A DNA stretch of 64,000 nucleotides from Rhodospirillaceae bacterium (lineage in GTDB: Bacteria > Pseudomonadota > Alphaproteobacteria > UBA6615), in contig JABIVD010000015.1 of NCBI GenBank assembly GCA_018667335.1, positions 1 through 64,000 of the forward strand, in the 5' to 3' direction. The notes below the pieces were generated by a model that was not told where the DNA came from, made no database searches, and saw only the letters and a program-made list of their open reading frames with translations. Shown piece after piece: positions 17,082 through 26,036 of the stretch; the stretch's first letter is position 1, and every line of letters starts with the position of its first letter. The position numbers and the translations under genes are program-made.

Positions 17082-18137
17082 CTAGCGCGTCTCGATCTTG
17101 CCGTTGCCCGACAGCATGATGGCGATGGGCCGGGTCGGTCCAAAGTAGGAGCAGACGATCATCACGATCATGGTCAGCGGGACCGACAGGAACATGCCGG
17201 CCAGCCCCCAGATGCTGCCCCACACGGCGAGCGAGATGAGCACCACCAGCGGCGAGATGTTCAGCGACGTGCCCATCAGGCGCGGCTCGACCAAATTGCC
17301 GATCACGAACTGCGTGGCACCGCCGGCGAGCAGCACCGTCAACACCGGGCCGACCGTTGCGAACTGCACGACCGCAAGCAGGGTCGGCAGCAGGATACCC
17401 AGCAGCGAGCCGATGGTCGGGATGTAGTTGAGCAGAAAGATGATGAAGCCCCAGAAGCCGGCAAAATCGACCCCCACGACAAGCAGTATCACATAGGTGA
17501 TGCCGCCCGTGACGGCGCTCATCAGCGTCTTGATGGCTACATAGGTCTGGATCTGCGTCTGCATGCGATGCAGCAGATCCCGGACGTCCTGGCGGTGTTC
17601 GGAATCGGGGAACAGGGCGGAGAACTTGCTCTCGAAGCAGCCCTGTTCGATCAGCAGGAATACGACGTAGACGAGCACGATGCCGAAGGAGCCGGCGATG
17701 CCCGCAGCCGTCGAAGCGAAAGAAGTGATCAGGGCTCGGATGTTGATCTCGTCGATCACATGGGCGATGTCGGGCGGCTGTTTGAAGCCCGCCAGGCGCG
17801 AGGCCTGGGCGACGAGATTCTCGAAGTTGGCCTGGTAGGCCGGCGCGGCGGCGGCGACGTCGGCGAGGTTGTCGCTGATCAGTTCGGCGACCAGCGCGAT
17901 TGCCACCGCCACGATGATGACGGCACCCGTCAAAGCCAGCCAGTTCGGCAGCCGCCAGCCGCCCAGCGGGATGCGATGCAGGAAGCGTGCGAGCGCATTG
18001 AGCAGGTACCAGATGACGATGGCGACCGCGATCGGGATCAGCAGGTCGCGTCCCTCGACCAGGAAGAAGATCGTCACTGCCGCGATCAGCACCGCGCCTG
18101 CGAAGGCACCGATGCGCGCTGGAGCCGTTTCGTTCAT
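17082..18137 (-). CDS. AI-2E family transporter
   Basis: The 351-residue membrane protein has about seven to eight hydrophobic helices, with a conserved soluble-looking loop and the C-terminal block FNYIPTIG-type sequence FLLNYIPTIGSLLGILLP followed by VEPRLMGTSLNISPLVVLI. This identifies the family that includes the E. coli autoinducer-2 exporter TqsA; many members transport other solutes. The start at 18137 (MNETAPARIG) places helix 1 at the N-terminus. Confidence 0.9.
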   Translation of the reverse strand: MNETAPARIGAFAGAVLIAAVTIFFLVEGRDLLIPIAVAIVIWYLLNALARFLHRIPLGGWRLPNWLALTGAVIIVAVAIALVAELISDNLADVAAAAPAYQANFENLVAQASRLAGFKQPPDIAHVIDEINIRALITSFASTAAGIAGSFGIVLVYVVFLLIEQGCFESKFSALFPDSEHRQDVRDLLHRMQTQIQTYVAIKTLMSAVTGGITYVILLVVGVDFAGFWGFIIFLLNYIPTIGSLLGILLPTLLAVVQFATVGPVLTVLLAGGATQFVIGNLVEPRLMGTSLNISPLVVLISLAVWGSIWGLAGMFLSVPLTMIVMIVCSYFGPTRPIAIMLSGNGKIETR

Positions 18138-18358
18138 GTCCGTTTGTCCCGCGTTTGTCCCGATTTTATTATGCGCATTTAGCACATTTGGCGGCGATTT
18201 GGCCCGCCGGATGGCCCGGTGGCGTTTACGCCGGCGACCCCACAGCGTTGACGCCGGTGATCCTATGATGGTTTGCTCCAGCCCAAGCAAACGGCCCGGT
18301 CGCAGCCTTGCAGCGGGTCAATAATAATTTACCTGATGATTTATGGGGGAGAGAGCAC
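18138..18358. promoter_or_regulatory. Divergent intergenic region with small repeats
   Basis: This 221-base gap between divergent genes holds a direct repeat (CGTTTGTCCC twice, near 18142-18164) and a perfect inverted repeat GTTTGC-N10-GCAAAC (18271-18292). I see no convincing -35/-10 pair. The inverted repeat could be an operator for the right-hand genes. Confidence 0.3.
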
Positions 18359-18931
18359 GTGTCCGACGGACTTGAGAATGCACGCCTGTCGCGTGTAGAG
18401 CGCGAAGATTGCCCGGCAGAATTCCTGGAAGCCTATGACGAGGTGATCCGCTCGCGCGGGCGCACCAGCATGCCGAACGTGTTCGCCCTGCTGGCCAACA
18501 GCCCCGGCGCCCTGGCGGCGGTCACCCCGGTTGGTGCCCATGTGCGCTACGGCACCAAGTTCGACGACGCGCTGCGCGAATACGTCATCCTGACGGTCGC
18601 CCAGGAGCTGCGCTGTTCGTATGAGTGGGGCCATCACTGGGAGTTCGCGCTGAAGGTCAACGCGCCCGAGGAGATGCTGAAGAAGGTCGGCACGCCAGCC
18701 ATCGAGTCCGAACCCGGCATGGTCGGCCTGGCGACAAAATACGCCCGGCTGGTGACCCGAAACGAAGAGGTCGCCGACGACATGGTCGCGGCCCTGAAGG
18801 ACGCGCTGGGCAATGACGGCTTCGTCGATCTGACGATCATGATTGGCTACTACGGCATGCTTGCGCGCTTCATCAACACGATGCGCCTGCAGCTCGAGGA
18901 GGGCAGCACAGCACCGCCGTTCAACGTCTAA
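18359..18931 (+). CDS. Carboxymuconolactone decarboxylase / AhpD-like protein
   Basis: The 190-residue protein has the CMD-domain helix EYVILTVAQELRCSYEWGHH, where a Cys and His four residues apart (CSYEWGHH) stand in for the CxxC-H of AhpD. Members act as peroxidase reductants or as lactone decarboxylases. The GTG at 18359 follows GGGGGAGAGAG and is the likeliest start; a TTG upstream lacks a site. A hairpin and then a luciferase-like monooxygenase gene follow on the same strand. Confidence 0.82.
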   Translation: MSDGLENARLSRVEREDCPAEFLEAYDEVIRSRGRTSMPNVFALLANSPGALAAVTPVGAHVRYGTKFDDALREYVILTVAQELRCSYEWGHHWEFALKVNAPEEMLKKVGTPAIESEPGMVGLATKYARLVTRNEEVADDMVAALKDALGNDGFVDLTIMIGYYGMLARFINTMRLQLEEGSTAPPFNV

Positions 18932-18936
18932 ACCGG

Positions 18937-18954
18937 GTCCGCGCTGCCGCGGAC
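18937..18954 (+). terminator. Intercistronic hairpin (no T-run)
   Basis: GTCCGCG-CTGC-CGCGGAC forms a perfect 7-base stem with a 4-base loop just after the CMD gene. No T-run follows, so it is more likely an mRNA-stabilising or partial-termination element than a full terminator. Confidence 0.5.
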
Positions 18955-18979
18955 TTCGGAATGCGAGGGAGGAATCGCC

Positions 18980-20221
18980 ATGGTGAAGGTTGTCGTTCAG
19001 ATGTACCCGATGCTCCGTGCGGACAGTCCGCAGGAGCGCAAGGAATTGCGCCCGATCGGCCGCAATCGGGAGCGTTACCAGGAGGCCATGGATGGCATGC
19101 CGGACCTGATCCGGGCCATGGATGATCTTGGGGTCTGGGGTGTTTCTTCCATCGAGCATCACTTCCATTCCGAAGGCTATGAGGTCGGGCCGAGCATCGG
19201 CATCAACACGGGCTACTGGGCCGGCCTTTCGAAACGGCTGAACATCGGCAGCCTTGGCTATGTGATGAGCGTGGATGATCCGATCCGGGTGGCCGAAGAG
19301 ACGGCGACTCTGGATCACATGACCAAGGGCCGTTGCTTCGTCGGCTTCGCGCGCGGCTACCAGTCCCGCTGGACGAATGTGCTGGGCCAGAAGATAGGCT
19401 CGGTTGCGACCCTGTCGGACAAGAGCGCGGCGGACGAGCTCAACCGCAAGATCTTCGAGGAGCAAGTCGACATCGTCATGAAGGCCTGGACCGAGGACGC
19501 GTTCGACTACAAGAGCGACCTCTGGGAGTACCCCTACCCCCATGATGAGGGCCTCGAGGGTTGGTTCATGGGCGACGTCACCCGCCAGATGGGCGCGCCC
19601 GGCGAAATGGACGAGGACGGCAAGCTGCGGAAGATCTCTGTGGTGCCTGCGCCCTATACGCGACCCCATCCGAAGGTGTTTATCGCCTCGAATGCCTCGA
19701 TCGAGACTGTCGAGTATGCCGGTGCGCGCGGGTTTATCCCGACGTATTTCTCGAGCATCGATCGGTGTGCCGATTATGGTCCGCGCTACACCGAAGTGGC
19801 AAACCAGAACGGCTTCAACATCGCCCACGGCCAGAACCAGTCGATCGTGCGTTGGCCCCATGTGGGCGAGAGCCATGACGACGGCGCCCAGAAGATGCTC
19901 GATTGGTCCGGCGATATCTTCCAGAATTTCTACGGCCCGTTGTTTCCCGACTGGACCAGCAAGGCGGAGGGCGCGGACGACAAGCGCCTGATCGAGTTGA
20001 TGTCCCAGACCGGCCTGTTCCAGCATGGCACGGTCTCGGAGGTGCGTGATTCCTACATTGCACAGTGGAAGCAGCTGCCGGCCGAATACATCACGCTGAT
20101 TTATCACTACGCCCAGTGTCCGAAGGACGACATGATCGACCAGATGCGGATTTTCATGCAGGAGATCAAGCCGGCCCTCGACGAGCTCGCCGATTTCCCG
20201 GATGCCGAAGCTGCGGAATAG
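18980..20221 (+). CDS. LLM-class (luciferase-like) flavin-dependent oxidoreductase
   Basis: The 413-residue protein is a luciferase-like TIM-barrel monooxygenase: SIEHHFHSEGYEVGPSIGIN near the start, FVGFARGYQSRW (FMN phosphate region) and a C-terminal helical part. Such enzymes oxidise substrates with reduced FMN and O2, in alkane, sulfonate, nitrilotriacetate or dibenzothiophene metabolism. The reaction is unknown; the two CMD proteins around it are common partners of such loci. GGGAGG precedes the ATG. A terminator follows. Confidence 0.88.
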   Translation: MVKVVVQMYPMLRADSPQERKELRPIGRNRERYQEAMDGMPDLIRAMDDLGVWGVSSIEHHFHSEGYEVGPSIGINTGYWAGLSKRLNIGSLGYVMSVDDPIRVAEETATLDHMTKGRCFVGFARGYQSRWTNVLGQKIGSVATLSDKSAADELNRKIFEEQVDIVMKAWTEDAFDYKSDLWEYPYPHDEGLEGWFMGDVTRQMGAPGEMDEDGKLRKISVVPAPYTRPHPKVFIASNASIETVEYAGARGFIPTYFSSIDRCADYGPRYTEVANQNGFNIAHGQNQSIVRWPHVGESHDDGAQKMLDWSGDIFQNFYGPLFPDWTSKAEGADDKRLIELMSQTGLFQHGTVSEVRDSYIAQWKQLPAEYITLIYHYAQCPKDDMIDQMRIFMQEIKPALDELADFPDAEAAE

Positions 20222-20244
20222 GCACGCAACAGTTTAAATTTGTG

Positions 20245-20277
20245 CGGGCGGCACCGTTTGGTGTCGCCCGTGTTTTT
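20245..20277 (+). terminator. Rho-independent terminator after the LLM oxidoreductase
   Basis: An 11-base GC stem (cgggcggcacc at 20245-20255 with ggtgtcgcccg at 20260-20270, one G-U pair) is followed by gtgTTTTT. It separates the LLM gene from the GGT-like gene, which starts 20 bases later. Confidence 0.8.
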
Positions 20278-20296
20278 ACAGGATCAATTTTTACCC

Positions 20297-21886
20297 ATGC
20301 TGAACTCGAAATTTGCCCCAAATGGAATGGTGGTGGCGCCCCATCATCTGGCCGCCGAAGCCGGTCTGTCCGTCCTCCGCGAGGGCGGAAACGCGCTGGA
20401 GGCGATGATCGCCGCGGCGGCGGCCATCGCCGTCGTCTATCCGCATATGAACTCGATCGGCGGGGACGGGTTCTGGCTGATCTCGCCCGCGAATGGCGAT
20501 CCGGTCGCCATTGATGCGTGCGGTGCCGCGGGATCCGGCGCGACGATCGCGCGTTACACCGAAGAGGGGCTCGACGCGGTGCCGTCACGCGGGCCGCTCG
20601 CGGCGGTGACCGTCGCGGGAACCGTATCCGGTTGGGGCGCGGCACAGGACATCTCGAAGACGATGGGGGGCAAGCTGCCGCTGTCCCGTTTGCTGAGCGA
20701 CGCGATCGGCTATGCCCGCGACGGAATGGCCGTGACCGAGGGCCAGGTGCGGAATACGACGGAGAAGCTGCCCGAGATGGGGGCGGCGACGGGTTTCACC
20801 GATGTCTACACGCCCGGCGGCGCGGTGCCGTCGCGCGGCGATTTATTTCGCCAGCCGCGGCTGGCAGCGACCCTCCAGCGTATTGCGGAGGCCGGGACGG
20901 AAGATTTCTATCGCGGCGACTTGGCTCAGGCGATCGCCGCCGACCTCGCAGCGGTTGGCAGTCCGGTTCACGCGGAAGACCTGGCGGCGCACCGAGCCGT
21001 AACCAAGCCGCCTTTGTCGCTGCGGCTCGGCGACACCACGCTGTACAACATGCCGCCGCCGACCCAGGGGCTGGCCTCGCTGCTGATCCTCGGGGCCTTC
21101 GATCAGCTCGATTGCGCCGACGCCGACGGGTTTGAGTTCGTCCACCTGCTGGTCGAGGCGAGCAAGCAGGCGTTCGCCATCCGGGACCGGCACATCACCG
21201 ATCCCGCTCATATGGACCCGCCGCCGGAGACCTTTCTGACGGCGGATGTGATTGCCGGACTTGCCCGCGCAATCGACCCGGCGCGCGCCGGCGATTGGCG
21301 GCGCGGCGGCACCGACAGTGACACGGTCTGGCTGGGTGCGATGGACCAGTATGGCAATGCCGTGAGCTTCATCCAGAGCATCTACTGGGAGTTCGGCTCC
21401 GGCGTGGTGTTGCCGGAGACGGGCATCACCTGGCAGAACCGCGGCGCGAGTTTCGCGCTGGATCCCGACGCGCTCAACCCGTTGCAGCCCGGTCGCAAGC
21501 CGTTCCACACGCTCAATCCGGCGCTCGCGCGCTTCGACGACGGGCGGGTGATGTCCTACGGCACCATGGGCGGCGAGGGGCAGCCCCAGACCCAGGCGGC
21601 GGTGTTCTCGCGCCACATACGGTTTGGCATGCCGGTCCAGGCCGCGATCACGGCGCCGCGCTGGCTGCTCGGCCGCACCTGGGGCAGCGACAGCACCAAT
21701 CTCAAGATTGAATCCCGCTTCCCCGAGGCGGTGATCGAAGCGCTTCGCACTGCCGGACATGATGTCGAGGTCATCGATGCGTTCAGCGACCTGGTGGGCC
21801 ATGCGGGCGCGCTGGTGCGGCGGCCTGACGGCATTATCGAGGCCGGCGCCGATCCGCGCAGCGACGGCGCCGCCGCCGGGTACTGA
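20297..21886 (+). CDS. Gamma-glutamyltransferase-family amidohydrolase (cytoplasmic)
   Basis: The 529-residue protein is an Ntn hydrolase precursor of the GGT family. The predicted autoprocessing site and nucleophile Thr343 lies in TDSDTVWLGAMD. The large-chain opening GMVVAPHHLAAEAG and NSIGGDGFWLI and the C-terminal GTMGGEGQPQTQ match the family. No signal peptide is present, unlike secreted GGTs. Cytoplasmic relatives include HpxW-type oxamate amidohydrolase and cephalosporin acylases, so an amide other than glutathione is likely. A paralogue lies at 34.5-36.1 kb. Confidence 0.88.
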   Translation: MLNSKFAPNGMVVAPHHLAAEAGLSVLREGGNALEAMIAAAAAIAVVYPHMNSIGGDGFWLISPANGDPVAIDACGAAGSGATIARYTEEGLDAVPSRGPLAAVTVAGTVSGWGAAQDISKTMGGKLPLSRLLSDAIGYARDGMAVTEGQVRNTTEKLPEMGAATGFTDVYTPGGAVPSRGDLFRQPRLAATLQRIAEAGTEDFYRGDLAQAIAADLAAVGSPVHAEDLAAHRAVTKPPLSLRLGDTTLYNMPPPTQGLASLLILGAFDQLDCADADGFEFVHLLVEASKQAFAIRDRHITDPAHMDPPPETFLTADVIAGLARAIDPARAGDWRRGGTDSDTVWLGAMDQYGNAVSFIQSIYWEFGSGVVLPETGITWQNRGASFALDPDALNPLQPGRKPFHTLNPALARFDDGRVMSYGTMGGEGQPQTQAAVFSRHIRFGMPVQAAITAPRWLLGRTWGSDSTNLKIESRFPEAVIEALRTAGHDVEVIDAFSDLVGHAGALVRRPDGIIEAGADPRSDGAAAGY

Positions 21887-21887
21887 C

Positions 21888-22544
21888 GTGGCGCCAAGTG
21901 CAGGCGAGGCGGACTCTCCGTTCCGGCCGGAACATTTCGAACGGCAGGATGAGGCCGACGACGCGGCGTTCTATGCGCCGGAGCGCATGGTCCAGCATCT
22001 CGACGAGACCGGCCGTGCAGCGCTGACGGGGTTTTACCGGGAGCAACTGCCCGCCGGCGGCAGGGTCCTTGACCTGATGTCGAGTTGGGTCTCCCATCTG
22101 CCCGAGGACATCGACTTTGCCACGGTCGCCGGACTGGGCATGAACCGGGCGGAACTCGACGCCAACCCGCGCCTCTCGGAAACACATGTGCAGAATCTCA
22201 ACGTTGATCCGCAGCTGCCATTCTCGGATGGCGCGTTCGACGCTTGCGTGATCGCGCTGTCGGTGCAGTATCTCACCCGGCCACTTGAGGTGTTCGCGGA
22301 GATCGCACGGGTGCTTGCTCCGGGCGGACTGTGCGCTGTCTCGTTTTCCAACCGTTGTTTTCCGACCAAGGCCGTCGCGATCTGGCAGTCGCTGGGTGAC
22401 AGCGATCATGCCGGCCTCGTGGGCGCCTATTTCCGGCACACTGGCGGGTTCGATGAACCGGTGGGGCTTGATGCTTCGCCATCCGGCGTGTCGGGGGACC
22501 CGTTGTTCATCGTGACCGCGACGCGGACCGTGGTTTCATCGTGA
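21888..22544 (+). CDS. Class I SAM-dependent methyltransferase
   Basis: The 218-residue protein has the methyltransferase fold: GGRVLDLMSSWVSHLP (SAM motif I, with a less glycine-rich loop than usual), then NVDPQLPFSDGAFDACVIAL (motif II/post II) and FAEIARVLAPGGLCAVSFSN. The start is GTG at 21888, one base after the GGT-like stop, so the two genes are surely cotranscribed. The target is unknown; a small-molecule O- or N-methyltransferase is the neutral guess. Confidence 0.85.
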   Translation: MAPSAGEADSPFRPEHFERQDEADDAAFYAPERMVQHLDETGRAALTGFYREQLPAGGRVLDLMSSWVSHLPEDIDFATVAGLGMNRAELDANPRLSETHVQNLNVDPQLPFSDGAFDACVIALSVQYLTRPLEVFAEIARVLAPGGLCAVSFSNRCFPTKAVAIWQSLGDSDHAGLVGAYFRHTGGFDEPVGLDASPSGVSGDPLFIVTATRTVVSS

Positions 22545-22589
22545 CTGCGATGCAGAACGAGAGTTTATCCAGAGGGAGAATTCGTTGAA

Positions 22590-23171
22590 ATGACAGAGCA
22601 AACATCGAGTGACGGCATGGACGGTCGGCTCAAGGAGCTGACCATCGATGATATGGAGGCCGCGCAGCGTGCCACCGCCCAACGCATGATCGCCAGCAAG
22701 ACCGGGCGTATAATCGGACCGATGAACGCATGGCTGCGCTGTCCGCCGCTTGCGGAGCGTGCGTTCGCGCTGGGTGACTATGCCCGGCACGGCTCGACCC
22801 ATGAGAAGCGCATCTCGGAGCTCGTCATCGTGATGATTGCGCGGCATTGGTCGGCGCAGGTCGAATGGTGTGTGCACAAGGTCGAGGCGCTCGAGGCGGG
22901 CGTCGATGCGGCAGTCATCGATGCCATCGAGGCCCGCACGCGTCCCGTATTTGCCCGGGCCGACGAGGAGCTGGTCTATGACCTGTTCACCGAACTGTTC
23001 GACACGAAACAGGTCAGCGACGGGGTCTATGATCGCGCCATGGAGATCTTTGGCGAATCGAAGCTGGTCGAACTGATCGGCATCTTCGGCCACTACAATC
23101 ACGTGGCTGTCGTGCTGAATACGTTCCGTGTGCCGGTGCCGCCAGGCTGGGCCGAGCCGCTGAAGGACTAA
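22590..23171 (+). CDS. Carboxymuconolactone decarboxylase family protein
   Basis: The 193-residue protein shows the CMD helix SELVIVMIARHWSAQVEWCV with Cys and His (CVHK) three residues apart. The length and the C-terminal GIFGHYNHVAVVLNTF agree with a single-domain CMD family protein of unknown reaction. It follows the methyltransferase by 45 bases on the same strand. Its stop overlaps the last codon of the convergent hydrolase by four bases. The second CMD protein at 18.4 kb has a different sequence and is not a close copy. Confidence 0.82.
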   Translation: MTEQTSSDGMDGRLKELTIDDMEAAQRATAQRMIASKTGRIIGPMNAWLRCPPLAERAFALGDYARHGSTHEKRISELVIVMIARHWSAQVEWCVHKVEALEAGVDAAVIDAIEARTRPVFARADEELVYDLFTELFDTKQVSDGVYDRAMEIFGESKLVELIGIFGHYNHVAVVLNTFRVPVPPGWAEPLKD

Positions 23172-24238
23172 CCGCCCTGCCGGTTCTTGCCGTTGAAGGC
23201 GCGCATCAGGAAGGCGCCGACGTCCCGATTGGAGCGGTCGCGGATGGCGTCGTCGCGGCCGATCAGGTAGCCGTCGGCGTCGGAGCAGACGCCCAGGATC
23301 ACCTTGCGCAGGAACGGCCCGGACATGGGCAAGAGGGTGAAGGTGTCACGCACGACGCCCTTAGCGTTCACGTTGAGTTCGCATTCGGCGAGGTTGCGGC
23401 CGATGGTGCGGGGGCCGGCGAAGCTGCCGTCCCACTGGTGGTATGCGCCCTCGTAGAGAACGAAGTCGGCATCCGCGCCGCCCGCGCGCAGATCCTCGAC
23501 GATTTCGCCGCAGCGTTCGGGGTCGACGATGCCGTCCTCCGATCCGGCGAGCAGCAACACCGGGGCGCCGGTCGCGCGGGTGTCGTCGAACCGCGCGATG
23601 CACGGGCCGTAGAAGGAGACATGGGCGGCGAACCGCTTGCCATCGGGGCTCAGGGCCTCGGCGGTCTGGGCGAAGGCCCCGAGCATGGTGGACATGCCGC
23701 CATAGGAGAAGCCCATCAACGCGACCCGGTCGCCGTCGACCTGGGGCAGCGCATCCAGGAAACGAAGTCCCGAATACGCGTCGGCCAACGCCATGGTTTC
23801 GGTGATCTCGAGCAACCGCTGCAGGAAGCCTGTCGCCTTGTCGCGGCGCGCGCCAAACGCGTCGATCACGAGCGCGGCCACACCCATTTCGGCGAACTGG
23901 GCGCCATAGGTGAGTTCGCGCGAACCCAATACGCCGGCCGCGCCATGCAGCAGAACCACGGCGGGAACCGGGGCGTCTGCGTTGGCATTGTCGGGCAGGA
24001 ACAGGGCGGCGCGCGCGTCCGTCGGCGGGTCGAGGGTCTCGCCCTTGCCGACCTCCCAGAGAGTGAAGGGGCTGTGGCTCGGATAGGTCACGAGCGCGCC
24101 ACGCCGACCATTCAGAGTCTCACGATCGGGCCAGGTCGTCAGGTCGACCGGGTCCGCCGCCGCTGGTCCGGTCAGAGGTATGGCCAGCGCGAAGAAGGTC
24201 GGGACCAGAACACCCCAAAAGCTATGTAGAAAGCGCAT
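23168..24238 (-). CDS. Exported dienelactone-hydrolase-family protein
   Basis: The 356-residue protein begins with a Sec signal peptide (hydrophobic to about residue 23, ending GPAAA). Its alpha/beta hydrolase domain includes VVLLHGAAGVLGSREL and the nucleophile in GFSYGG (Ser178; classical dienelactone hydrolases have Cys). The acid and base are probably in AGSEDGIVD and AYHQWDG. It likely acts in the periplasm on an ester or lactone. It is convergent with the CMD gene and divergent from the GST pair. Confidence 0.85.
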   Translation of the reverse strand: MRFLHSFWGVLVPTFFALAIPLTGPAAADPVDLTTWPDRETLNGRRGALVTYPSHSPFTLWEVGKGETLDPPTDARAALFLPDNANADAPVPAVVLLHGAAGVLGSRELTYGAQFAEMGVAALVIDAFGARRDKATGFLQRLLEITETMALADAYSGLRFLDALPQVDGDRVALMGFSYGGMSTMLGAFAQTAEALSPDGKRFAAHVSFYGPCIARFDDTRATGAPVLLLAGSEDGIVDPERCGEIVEDLRAGGADADFVLYEGAYHQWDGSFAGPRTIGRNLAECELNVNAKGVVRDTFTLLPMSGPFLRKVILGVCSDADGYLIGRDDAIRDRSNRDVGAFLMRAFNGKNRQGG

Positions 24239-24344
24239 GACAGTTGCTGCTCAGTGCCCGCGAAGTTTGTCGAAGCTCTTGGTATAAAGGCTTCGTGGAG
24301 CGCGTCCAGACGCGGGCGCTTCAAGATTTCGGGAGATGTAGACC

Positions 24345-25118
24345 ATGGGGCTCGAGCTCTATCATTCAGACCATTCCACGTGCAGTCAGAAGGTACGGAT
24401 CTGCCTGGCCGAAAAGGGGCTCGATTGGGAGAGCCATGTTCTCCACTTCGCCTCGGGCGACCACCTGACGCCGGAATATCTGAAGCTCAACCCGAACGGC
24501 GTGGTGCCGACGCTCATTCACGATGGTGAGCCGGTAATCGAATCCTCGGTGATCGTGGAGTATCTCGACGAAATCCATCCCGAGCCATCCCTGTCGCCGG
24601 CCGATGCGCTGGGCCGGGCGCGGTTGCGCATATGGATGCGCTACATGGAAGAAGTGCCGACCCCGGCCGTGCGGGTGCCTTCATTCAACAAGGTCTTCCG
24701 GCCCCTGCGGTACGAGAATGCCTCCCAAGAAGATTTCCAGGTGCGGATCGAGAAGATGCCGCTCCGCAAGGCCTTCTACCGGCGCATGGGCCAGGTGGAC
24801 GGGTTCAGTTCTGACGAGGTCGACAATGCGATCGCGCAGATCCGCCAGACCTGCGAGCGCGTCGACGCCGCGATCCGGGACCATGGCAGGCCCTGGATAC
24901 TGGGCGCACAATATTCGCTGATCGACGTGACGTTGACCCCGCTGATCCAGCGGATGGCCGATCTGGGATATGGGCCGATCTGGGAGGACGATCTGCCGGA
25001 GATGACGGCCTGGTTTGCGCGCATCAAGGCGCGGCCCTCCTTCGACACGACCTTCTATGCCAACACAAATGTGAGCGAGAAATACCCGCAGTTCTTTACC
25101 GACGGAGAGTCAGCATGA
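24345..25118 (+). CDS. Glutathione S-transferase family protein (first of a tandem pair)
   Basis: The 257-residue protein has the thioredoxin-like N-domain with HSTCSQKVRICLAEKGL; the Ser-x-Cys arrangement resembles zeta-type or dehalogenating GSTs. The glutathione-binding NGVVPTLIHD and IESSVIVEYLDEI follow, then the helical C-domain. GGGAG precedes the ATG. The last codons overlap the next GST gene by four bases, giving a translationally coupled pair, which may act as a heterodimer or on related substrates. Confidence 0.9.
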   Translation: MGLELYHSDHSTCSQKVRICLAEKGLDWESHVLHFASGDHLTPEYLKLNPNGVVPTLIHDGEPVIESSVIVEYLDEIHPEPSLSPADALGRARLRIWMRYMEEVPTPAVRVPSFNKVFRPLRYENASQEDFQVRIEKMPLRKAFYRRMGQVDGFSSDEVDNAIAQIRQTCERVDAAIRDHGRPWILGAQYSLIDVTLTPLIQRMADLGYGPIWEDDLPEMTAWFARIKARPSFDTTFYANTNVSEKYPQFFTDGESA

Positions 25119-25918
25119 AGATCGAGATGTATCAGGCGCCGCAGTCGACGTGCAGCCAGAAGGTGCGAATCACGCTGGCCGAGAAGGGCCTGCCGGAAAT
25201 GAACAAGGACTGGATCGAGCACGATATCGATCTTGGCAAGTTCGAACAGCTGGAGCCGGACTATCTGAAGATCAATCCGAACGGCGTGGTCCCGACCTTC
25301 GTGCATGACGGGACGATCCTGATCGAATCTTCCGCCATTCTCGAATATCTCGAGGAGATCATTCCCGACCCTGCACTGGCGCCGGGTGATGCGGTCGGTC
25401 GGGCCCGGATGCGTGCCTGGATGCGCTATATCGACGAGGTGCCCACGGTGGCCGTGCGGGTGCCGACATTCGCGAACATGTTGGCGCCCATGCGGTTCGC
25501 CAAGGCAAGCAATGACGAGTTCGCCGCCCACGCGGACCGACTGCCCCTGCGCAAGCAATTCTACCAGCGCATGTCCCAGACGGGATTCGGTAAGGAAGAG
25601 CTCGGATATGCCGAGTTCCAGATTCGCCAGACCTGCGAGCGGATTGATGCGGCCATGATCGAACATGGCGGCCCGTGGATCATGGGCACCCAGTACACGA
25701 TGGTGGACGCGCAGGTGACGCCGCTGATCGATCGGATGGATGACCTTGGCTACGCCTTCCTGTGGGAAGACGATCTGCCGGAAATGACCGCATGGTTCGC
25801 ACGCATCCGCGAACGGCCGTCATTCGCGGCCGCGTTCTATCCCGGGGCACGCATTTCGGCCCGCTACCCGGAATACTACCGGCCTGCCCTGGAGCTGAAG
25901 GCTGAGCGCGGCTACTAG
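25115..25918 (+). CDS. Glutathione S-transferase family protein (second of a tandem pair)
   Basis: The 267-residue paralogue of the preceding GST shares STCSQKVRITLAEKGLP, PNGVVPTFVHDG, IESSAILEYLEEI and the C-domain EDDLPEMTAWFARI. It overlaps the upstream gene as ATGA. The close similarity across both domains points to a local tandem duplication. Substrates are unknown; reductive dehalogenation, ether cleavage and isomerisation are all known from GSTs in aromatic catabolism. Confidence 0.9.
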   Translation: MKIEMYQAPQSTCSQKVRITLAEKGLPEMNKDWIEHDIDLGKFEQLEPDYLKINPNGVVPTFVHDGTILIESSAILEYLEEIIPDPALAPGDAVGRARMRAWMRYIDEVPTVAVRVPTFANMLAPMRFAKASNDEFAAHADRLPLRKQFYQRMSQTGFGKEELGYAEFQIRQTCERIDAAMIEHGGPWIMGTQYTMVDAQVTPLIDRMDDLGYAFLWEDDLPEMTAWFARIRERPSFAAAFYPGARISARYPEYYRPALELKAERGY

Positions 25919-25940
25919 GCCCCTGCCCGCCATCCTCCGA

Positions 25941-26014
25941 CGTCATGCGCGGACTTGATCCGCGCATCTCACTGACACTGAGACGAGATGCCCGGGTCGA
26001 GCCCGGGCATGACG
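25941..26014. repeat. REP-like extragenic palindrome pair
   Basis: Two perfect palindromes face each other: ATGCGCGGA-N5-TCCGCGCAT (25945-25967) and ATGCCCGGG-TCGA-GCCCGGGCAT (25988-26010), bounded outside by CGTC and GACG. Similar units recur at 61.25-61.39 kb. This is the repeat type common between alphaproteobacterial genes. It lies between two convergent genes. Confidence 0.85.
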
Positions 26015-26036
26015 ATTGGGTTGGGACAATCGCGCG

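Noticed and set aside
18341-20107. A 588-codon open frame on the minus strand across the CMD and LLM genes
   Set aside because: Its protein has no recognisable pattern and is the mirror frame of two well-identified genes; GC-rich third positions explain it.
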